From an uncultured Sulfitobacter sp. (GTDB lineage: Bacteria > Pseudomonadota > Alphaproteobacteria > Rhodobacterales > Rhodobacteraceae), in contig NZ_CANMQS010000001.1 in NCBI RefSeq assembly GCF_947500075.1, positions 186,001-250,000 on the forward strand: a stretch of 64,000 nt of DNA. Reading direction: 5' to 3'. Positions 30,622-38,986 of the stretch are shown piece after piece. The stretch's first letter is position 1. Every line of letters starts with the position of its first letter. A program made the position numbers and the translations under genes. Under the pieces are notes generated by a model. It did not search any database. It was not told where the DNA came from and worked only from the letters and a program-made list of their open reading frames with translations.

Positions 30622-31035
30622 TTATGAATTGTCCCTGGTGAGCGTTTCGGTGACGGCCGCAATGAACGAAGCCTTGTCATCCTTGATGTCTTGGATGCGG
30701 TTGCGCAGTTCGTCCGTGAGATCCAAATGCGCGTCGGACCATATGTAGATTTCTGCCATGATTGGGAGCAGACCGATCCCTTTTGGGGTGAGCCTGTAGG
30801 CAGAGCCTGATCTGGTTTGGGTCGAGTTGGACTGTTCGATGATGCCCTTTTCGGTCAGCATCTTGAGCCGGTCCGCGAGGATATTCGTCGATATCCCCTC
30901 CTCAGATTTCAGAAAATCGCCATAGGTGCGTTTTCCCACAAACATCATGTCCCTGATGATGAGAAGGGTCCATTTGTCCCCCCAGATTTCCAATGAAAGG
31001 TTGATGGGGCACCTCGATCGATTGCCTTGTTTCAT
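30622..31035 (-). CDS. HxlR-family winged-helix transcriptional regulator
   Basis: About 137 residues with the HxlR winged helix: CPINLSLEIWGDKWTLLIIRDMM, where the family has a conserved Cys and a KW motif, then YGDFLKSEEGISTNILADRL for helix-turn-helix and LTEKGIIE for the wing. Some relatives (YodB, CatR, HypR) sense electrophiles through this N-terminal cysteine. The ATG at 31035 is chosen with GGGGGA six bases upstream. It lies second in the minus arm; the inverted repeat at 31481-31497 in the divergent promoter is its likely operator. Confidence 0.9.
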   Translation of the reverse strand: MKQGNRSRCPINLSLEIWGDKWTLLIIRDMMFVGKRTYGDFLKSEEGISTNILADRLKMLTEKGIIEQSNSTQTRSGSAYRLTPKGIGLLPIMAEIYIWSDAHLDLTDELRNRIQDIKDDKASFIAAVTETLTRDNS

Positions 31036-31069
31036 TGATATTCCCCCTGATTGTTCCTGCGGCTGCACG

Positions 31070-31456
31070 TCATGACGCAATATGGGTCGTCGTCATGTCG
31101 AGCAATATCTTGCCATTATCGGAGGAGACTGTTGTGCGCACTGTCGAAACGGTTCGACCCTTCTTCACGAACACTGCCTTTGCATGAAGTGCGCCTTCCC
31201 GGCTGTTGGACAACATATTGGCGTTCAGGGTGATGGCCAAAGGGAAGCCCTTCATGCCAGGCGTCGGGTGTTCGCCTTGAAGCGCCAGCGTTGTCGCAAC
31301 GACATCCGCGAACCAGATCATCGCACCCGCGTGCACAGTGCCAAAAGGGTTTTGGATCCCATCTTGGATCTGCATGCAGCCCGTCGCTTCACTCTCTGAA
31401 ACGAACGAAACATCAAATTCGATGGATCCTTTCAGGCTGGCAGCTTGCTGTGACAT
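31070..31456 (-). CDS. PaaI-like hotdog-fold thioesterase
   Basis: About 128 residues with the hotdog fold: NPFGTVHAGAMIWFADVVAT is the PaaI-type motif (family HGG or HAG followed by a catalytic Asp/Glu region). Such enzymes hydrolyse acyl- or aryl-CoA esters. The frame is open far upstream inside the enoyl-CoA hydratase gene, but the start at 31456 gives the family length and a plausible GGA before it. First gene of the minus arm, divergent from the enoyl-CoA hydratase gene, which suggests a joint CoA-ester pathway. Confidence 0.87.
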   Translation of the reverse strand: MSQQAASLKGSIEFDVSFVSESEATGCMQIQDGIQNPFGTVHAGAMIWFADVVATTLALQGEHPTPGMKGFPLAITLNANMLSNSREGALHAKAVFVKKGRTVSTVRTTVSSDNGKILLDMTTTHIAS

Positions 31457-31480
31457 ATTTTCCGGCTCTCTTCTATCAGA

Positions 31481-31497
31481 ACTTGCGTTTTGCAAGT
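31481..31497. promoter_or_regulatory. Putative HxlR operator in divergent promoter
   Basis: ACTTGC-GTTTT-GCAAGT is a perfect inverted repeat (6-5-6) in the 72-base gap between the divergent thioesterase and enoyl-CoA hydratase genes. The size suits a dimeric winged-helix regulator, and the only regulator encoded here is the HxlR protein 450 bases away. I did not find clear -35 and -10 boxes around it. Confidence 0.55.
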
Positions 31498-31528
31498 ACC
31501 AAGATTTGAAACAAAATGGAGAGGGTGA

Positions 31529-32320
31529 ATGTCCGCAGTGAGCTACACCCACGACAATGGCATTGCCACTATTGTCCTGAACAATCCTCCTCAGAACCGG
31601 CTGAGCGACGCGTTGGTGAAGGGCCTGACCGAAGCGATAGCAGACCTTGCTGGTCGCAACGACACGCGGGTGGTCTTGTTCCGCGCGGAAGGCCCCGACT
31701 TCAGCTTTGGGGGCGACTTTCCTGCCTGGGAAGGTGTCGCGGCAGAAGACTTCTCGAAAATGATTGAGCAGGGCCTCCAGCTGATGGACCTGTTCGAGGC
31801 CCTGCCCGTCCCAATCATCATGGCGGTGCAGGGGAACTGTAGCGGTGGTGGCTTCGAAATCGCCCTGCGTGGAGACATCATTATCGCGTCGGACGACGCC
31901 CGCTTCAGCCATTCCGAGGCATCAATGGGCGTCTTCACTTTTCTCGGTGGCGTTCAACGCGTGGCGGAGCGGGTTGGACGCACCCGCGCCATTCAATGGG
32001 CCATGACCTGCGAGAAGGTCGGGGCCCAATATGCACAGGACTGTGGCCTGATAAATGAAGTGGTGCCTTTAGCTGACTTGAACGATGCGGCCCTAAAGTG
32101 GGCGGAAAAACTGGGAACGGGGGCGACCCGTGCCCATGGCGCACACAAAGCGTTGTTGCGGGCCTGGGCCAGCGGCGGCATCGAAGCCGCGGATGCAATT
32201 ATCCCGGCAATGGCCGGTGAAATCCTTCATTCAGCGGATCTCCAAACAAATCTCAAAACCTTCATTGACGCCTATCGCGCAGGCCGCGAGCGCCCAAAGC
32301 TAGAATTCCAAGGAAAGTAA
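31529..32320 (+). CDS. Enoyl-CoA hydratase/isomerase family protein
   Basis: A 263-residue crotonase-fold protein. The oxyanion-hole segments are FGGDFPAWEG and VQGNCSGGGFEIALRGDI; SEASMGVFTFLGGVQRVAERVG follows where the family has PE-LGI-P--GG-QRL. The glutamates used by classical hydratases are not clearly conserved at both positions, so a different crotonase reaction (isomerase, hydrolase or ring cleavage) is possible. GGAGAGGG precedes the ATG closely. First gene of the plus arm of the HxlR island. Confidence 0.87.
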   Translation: MSAVSYTHDNGIATIVLNNPPQNRLSDALVKGLTEAIADLAGRNDTRVVLFRAEGPDFSFGGDFPAWEGVAAEDFSKMIEQGLQLMDLFEALPVPIIMAVQGNCSGGGFEIALRGDIIIASDDARFSHSEASMGVFTFLGGVQRVAERVGRTRAIQWAMTCEKVGAQYAQDCGLINEVVPLADLNDAALKWAEKLGTGATRAHGAHKALLRAWASGGIEAADAIIPAMAGEILHSADLQTNLKTFIDAYRAGRERPKLEFQGK

Positions 32321-32333
32321 GGGAGAAAGCACT

Positions 32334-32813
32334 ATGTCGTTTGATCGCGCCGCTATCGAAGAAGAAGTCCGTCACTGGTTTTTTGACGTTTATTTCAATC
32401 ACTGGGTCGAGGTTGGGGCCGGCATTCGCAAGGAGGGCCCCGAGTTCATCCTGCAATACTGGGGCACCCCAATGTTTGTCACGGCGACTGAGCCGATGAT
32501 TTCAGGTTGGATGATGGAAGGCCAGCAGATCGTTGATTTTCTGTCCATGCAGCACGAGGCGCTTGTGGCAGGCGGATACAGTCATACAGAGATCCCGGAG
32601 CAAAAGATCTTTGTGTACAACCCGAATGGCGCCTCGATTGAAGTGATCTGGTCGCGGCAAGCTGCGGATAACACCGAAATCCAACGTTGGGTCGTGCACT
32701 TTGAGTGCGTCCGCGTGGACGGTGTTTGGAAAGTCGTCGGCATCCAATCCTCAAAAACCGAAAAGGCGATGGACAAGAACTCTATCGATGCCGCCTGGCG
32801 ACAGGGTGCATAG
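32334..32813 (+). CDS. NTF2/SnoaL-like protein (resembles DUF6841)
   Basis: A 159-residue single-domain protein with the pattern of the cone-shaped NTF2/SnoaL fold: N-terminal helices (AAIEEEVRHWFFDVYFNHWVEV), then beta strands with IEVIWSRQ and IQRWVVHFECVRVDGVWKVVGIQSS. Such proteins are small isomerases, cyclases, dehydratases or ligand binders. It is 13 bases after the enoyl-CoA hydratase gene with GGGAGAAAG before the start, so it should act in the same pathway. Function not known. Confidence 0.75.
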   Translation: MSFDRAAIEEEVRHWFFDVYFNHWVEVGAGIRKEGPEFILQYWGTPMFVTATEPMISGWMMEGQQIVDFLSMQHEALVAGGYSHTEIPEQKIFVYNPNGASIEVIWSRQAADNTEIQRWVVHFECVRVDGVWKVVGIQSSKTEKAMDKNSIDAAWRQGA

Positions 32814-32815
32814 AC

Positions 32816-33733
32816 GTGGCTGGTACAGATGACGCCCCGATCGTTTATCCCGCGCTGATCCTGCCTGATACGGTTGAGCGGCAGTGCATCACCCTATGGG
32901 CACGCGGTGTTGCGCTGGATGGAGATATCTACCGCCCCAAATCGCGCGCAGTTGACCAGAAAATCCCTGCCGTTGTCTTGAGCCACGGCATTGGCGGCGA
33001 CAAGGAAACCACGTCCCGATATGCCGCGCTCTTTGCGTCTTCGGGAATGGTCGCATTGACATTCACCCACTCCAGTTGGGGAAACTCGCGCGGCCCGCTT
33101 CTCCCAACGGGATCGAAACCGGAGCCACATGATGCTGCGGATCACAGCGTAACGGCACAAGAAGTGCGCAATCTCCTCGACCCGCTTGATTGGGTCGACA
33201 GCTTTCGCGCAGCAATTGACTACATAGAAGGCGAGCCGGGTGTTGATACCGCCCGCATCGGCGCCTGGGGCACTAGCTATGGTGGCGGTACAGCACTCTA
33301 CGCCGCAGCAGTTGACAAACGGATCAAAGCGCTGAGTGTGCAGGTCCCGGCCATCTTCAACCTACCCGAGGTTTTTGCTAACAAAGCTCGTCAGCGTGCA
33401 ATTCAAATTGCGCGTGGTGAGTTTGACGCGATTCCTCAAAGCCAAGATCAGCTTCCCGGCCTGAAGGGCACGCCACATTTTGCTCGAATGGCACAATACC
33501 ACGTCGGCGATATGGTGGACTTCGTCGATGTCCCGTGTCTGATCCTCGATGCCGAAAATGAGGAGATGTTCGATGTCACGCAAAGCGGCGGCCGTGCCCA
33601 CGCAAAACTGAAAGAGCGCGGTGTCGAAACCTGTTACGAAGTGCTGCCGAACATCGACCATTACGGGATATATTTTGGTGGATTTGAGCGCGGAAGCACG
33701 TTGGCCAATGACTGGTTTGCAAAGCATCTGTAA
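32816..33733 (+). CDS. Alpha/beta hydrolase (dienelactone hydrolase/X-Pro-peptidase-like)
   Basis: About 305 residues. The oxyanion region is VLSHGIGGDKE, the nucleophile elbow GTSYGGGTAL, and the histidine probably in NIDHYGIYFGG. The pattern fits the acetyl-xylan-esterase/DLH-like hydrolases. No ATG lies in the right place; GTG at 32816, two bases after the previous stop, is the most likely start with CAGGG before it. Its stop TAA overlaps the next ATG by one base. Substrate unknown. Confidence 0.82.
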   Translation: MAGTDDAPIVYPALILPDTVERQCITLWARGVALDGDIYRPKSRAVDQKIPAVVLSHGIGGDKETTSRYAALFASSGMVALTFTHSSWGNSRGPLLPTGSKPEPHDAADHSVTAQEVRNLLDPLDWVDSFRAAIDYIEGEPGVDTARIGAWGTSYGGGTALYAAAVDKRIKALSVQVPAIFNLPEVFANKARQRAIQIARGEFDAIPQSQDQLPGLKGTPHFARMAQYHVGDMVDFVDVPCLILDAENEEMFDVTQSGGRAHAKLKERGVETCYEVLPNIDHYGIYFGGFERGSTLANDWFAKHL

Positions 33734-34659
33734 TGCGGGCAAGCGATCTCCACCCTGAAGTTCGAAATGCCATTCGATGGACGCCGAGGATTCCTTTCGC
33801 GCATCCAGTCCTCTTTGGACTGTCTCGCCGGCTCTACAACATCGGGTCATCCTCGAAGTTGCCCAAAGGTGTATCGGCTCACAGGGAAACACTTGTCGGC
33901 GTCGAGGTTCTGGTCATACGGCCAGAAACACCCGTAAGTGATGCAGCCATACTCTGGATGTTTGGCGGCGGGCATTGGGCCGGAAAACCGGAACACCTGA
34001 ACGCGACGGCCGGACGCGCCGCACGTGATCTCGGAGTCACTGTGTTTGTCCCTGACTATCGCCTCGCGCCTGAACACCCTTTTCCCGCCGACCTCGATGA
34101 TTGCTACACCGTCTGGCAATGGCTTGTGTCAAATGGCCATACCCGGGGCATCGATCCGTCGCGCATGGCACTGGCGGGGCATAGCGCGGGAGGCGGCATA
34201 GCGGCAGCGCTTGCGCAGCGCATTCTGGACAATGGTGGAACACAGCCCGTTGCCCAATGCCTCTACTACCCGATGCTGGACGACAGACCATCCGCAGACA
34301 GAAGTCTGGACAAGCCCAATCATTTCGTCTGGAACAACAAAGCGGATTACCAGTCGTGGCGTGCCTACCTGAAACCCAATCAACCAAATGCGCAGGTTCT
34401 GCCCGCCTATGCCGCGCCCGCACGTCGCCTGGATCTGTCCGGGCTGCCGACAACCTGGATCGGAATGTGCGCACTGGATCTGTTTCACCCGCAATATGCC
34501 ACTTATGCCAAGCGTCTCAATGCAGATGGGGTTTCCTGCGAAATCTATGAGGTCCCCGGCGTACCGCACGCGTTTGAGGTTTTTAGTCCAAAGGCCTCCA
34601 TCGCGCGGAGCTTCGAGAGTGCCGCCATTGGCTTTTTGCAAAGGGTTCTTCGGTGCTGA
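33733..34659 (+). CDS. Alpha/beta hydrolase, hormone-sensitive-lipase-type esterase
   Basis: A 308-residue esterase of the HSL family: the oxyanion motif is WMFGGGHWAG in place of the usual HGGG, the nucleophile is in GHSAGGGIAAA, the acid in ALDLFHPQ and the histidine in GVPHAFEVF. No signal peptide. The start codon overlaps the preceding stop by one base. Together with the other hydrolases of the island it points to an ester or lactone substrate. Confidence 0.88.
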   Translation: MRASDLHPEVRNAIRWTPRIPFAHPVLFGLSRRLYNIGSSSKLPKGVSAHRETLVGVEVLVIRPETPVSDAAILWMFGGGHWAGKPEHLNATAGRAARDLGVTVFVPDYRLAPEHPFPADLDDCYTVWQWLVSNGHTRGIDPSRMALAGHSAGGGIAAALAQRILDNGGTQPVAQCLYYPMLDDRPSADRSLDKPNHFVWNNKADYQSWRAYLKPNQPNAQVLPAYAAPARRLDLSGLPTTWIGMCALDLFHPQYATYAKRLNADGVSCEIYEVPGVPHAFEVFSPKASIARSFESAAIGFLQRVLRC

Positions 34660-34769
34660 AAACGCGGAGCCGTGTCATAGGGAAGGTTTGCTATCCATTG
34701 CGGACGCGCGCTCAGGCAAAACCAATCTCCCGACTTGGCGTGCCAGCCGTGAGAAAGTTGGACCAAGGG

Positions 34770-35869
34770 ATGTCACGCCTGAAGGCTGGGGTCACGTTGA
34801 TGGTGTGTCTTCTATGCCTCGTGACAAGCGGATGCTCTTCCAGACTTGGCCAGGAAGAGCTGACAGTCCGTCAGAATGCCCCGCCGGAAGCCAACGAGCA
34901 CAGTTTGATGATAGTCACCACGCGGGGCCGTTCCCAGACGCGGGCGGCCTTGTTCTCGCGAGAGAGATCGACCCGGACTGACTATGCAAAAGCGTTGATT
35001 TCTCTGCCCTCCGAACATGCGGATGGACGGCCCGGCGCAGCGTCAAACAATCCAGATGGTCGACAAAGGCAAGTCACGGTCCGCGAAACGGACTATTTTG
35101 AGAGTGATGACGCCTTTCTGTCAGAGTTGAACACCCGCGCACAGCGTCTTTCGGACGATAACCGGGAAGTCATCCTGTTTGTCCATGGTTACAACACACG
35201 TTTTCCAGAAGCGGTTTATCGGTTTGCACAGTTTTTTCATGACCTGGACCAACCTGCGGTGCCGGTTCTGTTTTCCTGGGCATCAGGCGGACGCTTGAGA
35301 GACTACATCTACGATCTCAACAGCGCAGCGATTGCCCGAGATGCGCTGGCAAAGACACTTGTTGAGTTGTCCGAATCCTCCGTTGACCGCATCAGTATCG
35401 TCGCGCACTCCATGGGAAGCTGGCTGTTCATGGAAACGATGCGCCAACTTCCAAGGCACGAACTGCGTCAGATAGCGGGCAAACTGGAAACAGTTGTTCT
35501 CGCAGCTCCGGACATTGATGTGATGCCTTTAAGGCTTCGCTGAGAAAGATTGGGCGGCCACCGGTGCTCTACTTTGTGATTGTGTCCCAGGATGATCAAG
35601 CACTCCGCCTCTCTCGGATACTTGCGGGAGGAATCGAACGCGTTGGCGCCTATTCGAATGACGACGAGTTGGTCGAGCTTGGTGCCATTGTCATCGATGC
35701 AACAGATCTTGAGGATGGCAATTTTGTGAATCACACCAAATTTGCTGGATTGGCGAGGCACGCGGCACGCATTCAGCAGGTGCTTGTCACAGATCATCTA
35801 GACAAGGACACAGGCCCTGTCGCGACGATCCCCGTGTTAGGCGGAGTTCTTTCAATAACCGGCGGATAG
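34770..35869 (+). pseudogene. DUF900-type alpha/beta hydrolase lipoprotein gene, interrupted by one frameshift
   Basis: The first frame (34770-35543) encodes a lipoprotein-like signal (LMVCLLCLVTSGC), then a DUF900 hydrolase with FVHGYNTRFPEAVYR and the nucleophile elbow AHSMGSW. It runs into a stop after APDIDVMPLRLR. From 35522 a second frame, minus one base, continues as DAFKASLRKIG, FVIVSQDDQALRLS and GKFA-like HTKFAGLA to 35869, the normal C-terminus of this family. One lost base near 35519-35523 explains it: either a recent mutation or a sequencing error. Repaired length is about 366 residues, sited in the envelope. Confidence 0.82.
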
Positions 35870-35890
35870 GGGCCATGTGCAAACACCGCC

Positions 35891-35922
35891 TCACCATCGG
35901 CCTTCGCCAAGGTCGATGGTGA
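35891..35922 (+). terminator. Strong hairpin after the DUF900 gene
   Basis: TCACCATCG at 35891 pairs perfectly with CGATGGTGA at 35914, with an inner CCTT/AAGG stem. It lies 22 bases past the end of the DUF900 gene. No T-tract follows, so termination is plausible but not certain. The rest of this 124-base gap before the end of tag shows nothing. Confidence 0.55.
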
Positions 35923-35993
35923 GCACATTCTAGCAGATCTCAGTTACAGAAGGGTCGGCCTCCGCCGCACAGCAGCCCCCTGCCCTTCTCCCG

Positions 35994-36581
35994 TCACCGC
36001 CCCAACCCCGCACAAACCTCCCGCTGCGGGCACCCCGTCAAATGATCATTGATCAACCCGCAGGCCTGCATCCACGCATAGACAATCGTCGGGCCGCAGA
36101 ACTTGAAGCCCTCTTTCTTGAGATCCTTCGACACTTGCTCAGACAGCGCCGTCTTGGCAGGCACATCCGCCAGCGTTGGCCAGGCATTCTGCAACGGCGT
36201 GCCCCCGACATAGTCCCACATGAACCGATCAAATCCCACGCGCTGCTCCACCTTCTGCCAGGCGCGGGCGTTCACGATTGTCGCTTCGATCTTGCCCCGG
36301 TGACGGATGATCCCCTCGTCCTGCAACAGACGCAGCACCTCCGCCTCCCCCCAGCCGGCAATCACATTGGGATCGAACCCCTCAAACGCCGCGCGGAAAT
36401 TGTCGCGTTTTTTCAGGATCGTGATCCAGCTCAACCCCGCCTGAAAGCCATCGAGGATCAGCTTTTCCCACAGCGCGCGGCTGTCATATTCGGGCACACC
36501 CCATTCGGTGTCGTGATAGGCGACATAAATCGGTTCTGACCCGGCCCAGCCGCAGCGCCCGCTTGTCTCATCCGCCTGCAT
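35994..36581 (-). CDS. tag: DNA-3-methyladenine glycosylase I
   Basis: It removes 3-methyladenine from alkylated DNA. About 195 residues; the family start CGWAGSEPIYVAYHDTEWGVP is present, followed by LILDGFQAGLSWITILKKRDNFRAAF and the zinc-binding region at the C-terminus (KFCGPTIVYAWMQACGLINDHLTGC). ATG at 36581 is chosen with AAGGG seven bases before it. Single gene, divergent from the EAL protein gene. Confidence 0.95.
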   Translation of the reverse strand: MQADETSGRCGWAGSEPIYVAYHDTEWGVPEYDSRALWEKLILDGFQAGLSWITILKKRDNFRAAFEGFDPNVIAGWGEAEVLRLLQDEGIIRHRGKIEATIVNARAWQKVEQRVGFDRFMWDYVGGTPLQNAWPTLADVPAKTALSEQVSKDLKKEGFKFCGPTIVYAWMQACGLINDHLTGCPQREVCAGLGR

Positions 36582-36677
36582 ACCAATCCCTTCCAATGCG
36601 CGACAAATCCACGCTTTAAGCCCCTGTTATCGCCTGCTGGTGCACTCAGGCTCCGCCATCATTGAAGGGATGCTGCC

Positions 36678-37520
36678 ATGCTGCGCAACACAAAACGACG
36701 TTTCGCTGATCTGCCGCCGGGCGCGGACAGCCCGCTGAACGCGGCAGTGGCCCAGCGCGACAAGGATGTCTTGCAGATGGTGGAAGAGGCCGTGGCCCAC
36801 AACCAGACGCTGATGGCCTACCAGCCCATTATGACCGCCGGTGATCAAAGCCAGACCGCCTTTTACGAAGGCTTGATCCGCATTCTGGATCCCACCGGCC
36901 GCGTGATCCCGGCCCGGGATTTCATCACCGTGGTCGAAGACACGGAACTGGGGCGCAAGATCGACACACTCGCCCTGCGCATGGGCACAGCGGCCCTGTC
37001 GGCACATCCGCGGCTGCGGCTGTCGATCAACATGTCAGCGCGGTCCATCGGGTTCAAACCCTGGCGCACCCTGCTGAACCGGGCGATCAAACGCGACCCG
37101 ACGCTAGCGGAGCGTCTGATTTTCGAGATCTCGGAAGCCTCCACCATGCTGCTGCCGGAACTGGTGGCGGATTTCATGGGCGAATATCAGAAATGGGGCG
37201 TCTGTTTTGCGATGGATCGTTTCGGCTCCGGGCACATGGCGATCCGGTATTTCCGGGATTTCTTCTTCGACGTCCTGAAAATTGACGGGCAGTTCATCCG
37301 GGGCATCTCAACCAATGCGGATAATCAGGTGATCACCTCTGCCCTGCTGGCGATGGCGCGGGAATTTGACCTGATCACCGTGGCCGAAAACGTGGAGACC
37401 GACGCAGATGCGCGGCTGGTCACCAGGCTTGGGGTCGACTGCCTGCAAGGGTATTACTTCAGTGCCCCCACCACGCAGCCCGGCTGGGCACAGCCGCAAC
37501 AGCAGACCCGCGCGGGGTGA
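36678..37520 (+). CDS. EAL-domain protein with altered active-site residues
   Basis: A 280-residue protein consisting mostly of an EAL domain, which in active members hydrolyses cyclic di-GMP. The motif at residues 64-66 is EGL. Kept residues are Asn118, Glu150, Asp180, Lys201, Glu237 and Gln257 (LQGYYF). The paired aspartates of the family DDFGTG motif are changed to DRFGSG (Arg181), which should disturb one metal site. It may therefore be a weak enzyme, a c-di-GMP sensor or inactive. No GGDEF, PAS or membrane segment is attached. GAAGGG lies 8 bases before the ATG. Confidence 0.88.
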   Translation: MLRNTKRRFADLPPGADSPLNAAVAQRDKDVLQMVEEAVAHNQTLMAYQPIMTAGDQSQTAFYEGLIRILDPTGRVIPARDFITVVEDTELGRKIDTLALRMGTAALSAHPRLRLSINMSARSIGFKPWRTLLNRAIKRDPTLAERLIFEISEASTMLLPELVADFMGEYQKWGVCFAMDRFGSGHMAIRYFRDFFFDVLKIDGQFIRGISTNADNQVITSALLAMAREFDLITVAENVETDADARLVTRLGVDCLQGYYFSAPTTQPGWAQPQQQTRAG

Positions 37521-37684
37521 CACCCGCCGGAGAAACGGCATCTGTTTGCGCTTGCAGAAACGGGTGAGTTGCCCGAAGGGAAGCCATAAGGTATAGCGCC
37601 CTCAGAAGGTGGGGGAGTCGCGGGAGCCATCGATTGGGGCCTGCGCTGTATGTTCCTCGCCAGTGACAAAGAGGACCCCCATCC

Positions 37685-38860
37685 ATGACCAATGTCGTCA
37701 TCGCATCCGCCGCCCGGACCCCTGTAGGCAGCTTCGGCGGATCATTCGCATCCGTCCCCGCCCATGACCTTGGCGCCGCCGTTCTGAAGGAACTGGTGGC
37801 ACGCGCAGGCGTCGATGCGGGCGAAGTGTCCGAAACCATTCTGGGTCAGGTTCTGACCGCAGCGCAAGGTCAAAACCCTGCCCGTCAGGCGCATATCAAT
37901 GCAGGTCTGCCGCAGGAAAGTGCGGCATGGTCGATCAACCAGGTCTGCGGCTCCGGTCTGCGCGCCGTGGCTTTGGGTGCTCAACACATCCAGTTGGGCG
38001 ATGCGAGCATCGTGGCAGCGGGTGGTCAGGAAAACATGACCATGTCCCCCCACGCACAAAACCTGCGCCCCGGTCAGAAAATGGGTGATTTGCAGTTCAT
38101 CGACACGATGATCCGCGACGGGTTGTGGGATGCGTTCAACGGCTACCACATGGGTCAGACAGCTGAAAACGTTGCAGAGAAATGGCAGATCAGCCGCGAC
38201 CAGCAGGACGAATTTGCGGTCGGCTCGCAAAACAAGGCCGAAGCTGCGCAAAAAGCGGGTAAGTTCGCCGATGAGATCGTGGCCTACACCGTCAAGGGCC
38301 GCAAAGGCGACACGGTTGTGGATCAGGACGAATACATCCGCCATGGCGCGACGATGGAAGCGATGCAGAAACTGCGTCCTGCGTTTACCAAGGACGGGTC
38401 TGTCACGGCTGCCAACGCCTCTGGCCTGAATGACGGTGCGGCAGGCGCGCTGCTGATGAGCGCGGATGACGCCGAGAAGCGCGGCATTGAGCCGCTGGCG
38501 CGGATCGCGTCCTATGCGACCGCCGGTCTGGACCCTTCCATCATGGGCGTGGGCCCGATCTATGCCTCCCGCAAGGCGCTGGAAAAAGCCGGCTGGAAGG
38601 CCGAGGATCTGGATCTGGTCGAAGCCAACGAAGCCTTTGCCGCGCAGGCCTGTGCGGTCAACAAGGACATGGGCTGGGATCCGGCGATCGTGAACGTGAA
38701 CGGCGGTGCGATCGCCATCGGTCACCCGATTGGCGCCTCCGGTGCCCGTATCCTCAACACGCTGCTGTTTGAAATGCAGCGACGCGGTGCCAAGAAGGGT
38801 CTGGCGACCCTGTGTATCGGTGGCGGCATGGGCGTTGCCATGTGCCTTGAGCGTCCGTAA
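37685..38860 (+). CDS. phaA: Acetyl-CoA C-acetyltransferase (beta-ketothiolase)
   Basis: It condenses two acetyl-CoA to acetoacetyl-CoA. The 391-residue thiolase has the acyl-accepting Cys88 in [10 protein letters not shown], the catalytic histidine in [13 protein letters not shown] and the second cysteine in [11 protein letters not shown]. phaB follows after 126 bases, so the pair provides 3-hydroxybutyryl-CoA for polyhydroxybutyrate or the ethylmalonyl-CoA pathway. AGAGG lies about 10 bases before the ATG. The 164-base upstream gap contains no gene. Confidence 0.96.
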   Translation: MTNVVIASAARTPVGSFGGSFASVPAHDLGAAVLKELVARAGVDAGEVSETILGQVLTAAQGQNPARQAHINAGLPQESAAWSINQVCGSGLRAVALGAQHIQLGDASIVAAGGQENMTMSPHAQNLRPGQKMGDLQFIDTMIRDGLWDAFNGYHMGQTAENVAEKWQISRDQQDEFAVGSQNKAEAAQKAGKFADEIVAYTVKGRKGDTVVDQDEYIRHGATMEAMQKLRPAFTKDGSVTAANASGLNDGAAGALLMSADDAEKRGIEPLARIASYATAGLDPSIMGVGPIYASRKALEKAGWKAEDLDLVEANEAFAAQACAVNKDMGWDPAIVNVNGGAIAIGHPIGASGARILNTLLFEMQRRGAKKGLATLCIGGGMGVAMCLERP

Positions 38861-38867
38861 CCAACCG

Positions 38868-38891
38868 TAGGGTGCGTATTCACTGCGCACC
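38868..38891. repeat. 24-bp imperfect palindrome, copy 2, in phaA-phaB spacer
   Basis: It starts TAGGGTGCGTATT and ends TGCGCACC; GGTGCG at 38871 and CGCACC at 38886 form the stem. Its reverse complement matches 17252-17275 at 21 of 24 positions. It lies 8 bases after the phaA stop and could lower readthrough into phaB. Confidence 0.6.
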
Positions 38892-38986
38892 TTCACCCCC
38901 TTTCCCAAATACCCCACGTAATATTGTTGCGCTGACTTCGCGTCCCGCGTAATGAATGACAACGTCAATTGAACTGGAGAATTCAC

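Noticed and set aside
28290..35869. Island as a mobile genomic island with attachment sites
   Set aside because: No integrase, no tRNA and no flanking direct repeats were found; the only hint of transfer is base use.
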